This document shows positions 62,998 through 64,000 of a stretch of 64,000 nt of DNA, in pieces. A program made the translations under genes and the position numbers. Every line of letters starts with the position of its first letter. The first letter of the stretch is position 1. Source of the stretch: Streptomyces sp. NBC_00425 (lineage in GTDB: Bacteria; Actinomycetota; Actinomycetes; Streptomycetales; Streptomycetaceae); NCBI RefSeq assembly GCF_036030735.1, contig NZ_CP107928.1:8246001-8310000 (forward strand), written 5' to 3'. The notes below the pieces were generated by a model, which saw nothing but the letters and a program-made list of their open reading frames with translations, made no database searches and was not told where the DNA came from.

Positions 62998-64000
62998 TCA
63001 GCGCCCGTCGCCCCGGCCCCGCCGGTTGCCTCCGGGCGGCGTGCGGCGGGGGAGCCGTCGCGGACGGACGTCGGCGGGCGCCTCCTGCGCAGGGCCCGCC
63101 CTGCCCGCGTCGTCCTGCCAGGCCTCGTAGTCGGTGAAGGCGTCGCCGGAGTCCGAGCCGCCGAAGAGCCCCGTGCCGCCCGCGCTCCGAGCGGTCGGGA
63201 GGTCCCTGATCATGGCGAGGGCCAGGGTGTCGGAGTCGGGCATCGCGTCCGCCGGGCGCTGGGCCACCGTGTCGGGCAGCATGACGAGGCACGTGGTGCC
63301 GGACTTCTCGGCGGACGGGCGCAACTGGACGCGGATACCGTGGCGTTCGGCCAGCCGGCCGACCACGAACAGCCCCATGTGCTGGGCGATGTCGACGTCG
63401 ACGGTCGGCGGGTTGGCCAGCTTGTGGTTGATCACCGCGAAGTCGTCCGCCTCGAGGCCGATGCCCTCGTCGTGGATCTCGACCATGATCCGGCCGTCGG
63501 GAAGCCGCGAGCCGGTCACCCGCACCAGCGAGTGCGGGGAGGAGAACGCCGTGGCGTTCTCCAGCAGTTCGGCGAGCAGGTGCACGAGATCGGTCACGGC
63601 CTGGCCCTGGACCTGCGCCTCCGGCAGACCGGCGAACCGGATGCGCTCGTACTGCTCCACCTCCGAGGAGGCCGCGCGGACGATGTCGACGAGCGGCAGC
63701 GGGCCGTCCCACTGCTGGGCGGGCCTCTCCCCGCCGAGCACGAGGAGGTTCTCGCCGTTGCGGCGCACCCGTGTGGCGAGGTGGTCCAGTTTGAAGAGGT
63801 TCTCCAGCTGGTCCGGGTCCGTCTCGTTGTCCTCCAGGCTGGTGATCATGGCTAGTTGCCGCTCGATCAGGGATTGGCTGCGGCGCGAGAGGTTGGTGAA
63901 GATCGCGTTGATGTTGCCGCGCAGCAGCGCCTGCTCGGTCGCGAGCCGGATGGCCTCGCGGTGGACGTGGTCGAAGGCCCGGGCGACCTCGCCGATCTCG
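62998..64000 (-). CDS. Nitrate-sensor-like histidine kinase/ATPase (5' part outside window)
   Basis: This gene is cut by the right edge; the coding strand continues leftward to a stop at 62998. The visible part includes the end of a HAMP linker (EIGEVARAFDHVHREAIRLA), a conserved helical segment (NAIFTNLSRRSQSLIERQLA), and an HATPase domain (LLAELLENATAFSSP, DEGIGLEADDF, HMGLFVVGRLAERHGI). The C-terminal tail is a Pro/Arg/Gly-rich extension. Such proteins in Streptomyces, with nitrate/nitrite-sensor (NIT) N-termini, pair with Roadblock/DUF742/GTPase conservons upstream; that cannot be checked here. Confidence 0.88.
   Translation of the reverse strand, partial: EIGEVARAFDHVHREAIRLATEQALLRGNINAIFTNLSRRSQSLIERQLAMITSLEDNETDPDQLENLFKLDHLATRVRRNGENLLVLGGERPAQQWDGPLPLVDIVRAASSEVEQYERIRFAGLPEAQVQGQAVTDLVHLLAELLENATAFSSPHSLVRVTGSRLPDGRIMVEIHDEGIGLEADDFAVINHKLANPPTVDVDIAQHMGLFVVGRLAERHGIRVQLRPSAEKSGTTCLVMLPDTVAQRPADAMPDSDTLALAMIRDLPTARSAGGTGLFGGSDSGDAFTDYEAWQDDAGRAGPAQEAPADVRPRRLPRRTPPGGNRRGRGDGR

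Overview
This window looks like a piece of a Streptomyces chromosome. It is uniformly very GC-rich with strong third-position G/C bias, uses GTG and TTG starts freely, and carries a spore-pigment type II PKS, several SpoIIE/anti-sigma partner-switching proteins, an XRE/ATPase pair of the WhiJ kind, and a MurT-GatD pair. From memory, the order urease operon, tripeptidyl aminopeptidase, arginine genes, phosphofructokinase, MurT/GatD, LigC-like ligase resembles the SCO12xx region of S. coelicolor. No rRNA, tRNA, CRISPR, insertion sequence, prophage or att site was seen.

Layout. 0-3.7 kb: an XRE regulator with two TTA codons divergent from an anti-sigma-type ATPase; a secreted NlpC/P60 hydrolase behind a c-di-AMP (ydaO) riboswitch; a ClpP paralogue with an altered catalytic triad divergent from an orphan YefM/Phd antitoxin. 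3.7-4.7 kb: a decayed TetR/membrane-protein pair fused head to head by deletion. 4.7-9.4 kb: urease operon ureABCFGD with a GlnR-like box. 9.5-16 kb: secreted tripeptidyl aminopeptidase, PlsC-type acyltransferase, two PAS/SpoIIE phosphatases. 16-19 kb: arginine catabolism (DDAH, ornithine aminotransferase) with an Lrp/AsnC regulator and inverted-repeat operators. 19-23 kb: LytTR regulator, small membrane protein, sodium/solute symporter and LytS kinase in one operon. 23-28 kb: CtaG-like protein, 6-phosphofructokinase, GatD/MurT (lipid II amidation), peptide deformylase.

28-39 kb: TetR-controlled acyl-CoA dehydrogenase, aldehyde dehydrogenase, NUDIX protein overlapping an ATP-dependent DNA ligase, thioredoxin-reductase-like flavoprotein divergent from an XRE-cupin regulator, and a translationally coupled quinone-oxidoreductase/ACAD/ACAD operon. 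39-50 kb: small membrane protein, secreted phosphodiester glycosidase, methyltransferase-NUDIX fusion, AhpD-like protein, secreted GH16-CBM13 glucanase with a strong promoter overlapped by a ROK-type palindrome, NCS1 permease, class A beta-lactamase, and a sigma factor fused to a zinc-finger and a long His-rich tail. 50-60.4 kb: a STAS/MEDS-kinase pair, then a whiE-like pigment cluster whose FAD hydroxylase is separated from the PKS genes by a class F sortase and its likely substrate. 60.4-64 kb: O-methyltransferase, beta-helix protein, and the 3' part of a nitrate-sensor-like kinase.

The strongest points for follow-up are the ClpP with Ser and His replaced beside an orphan antitoxin, the sortase/HTGGG-protein pair embedded in the pigment cluster, the sigma/anti-sigma fusion, the TTA-containing regulator, and the palindromic operators. 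No completely unknown multi-gene system was found; most modules belong to known families.
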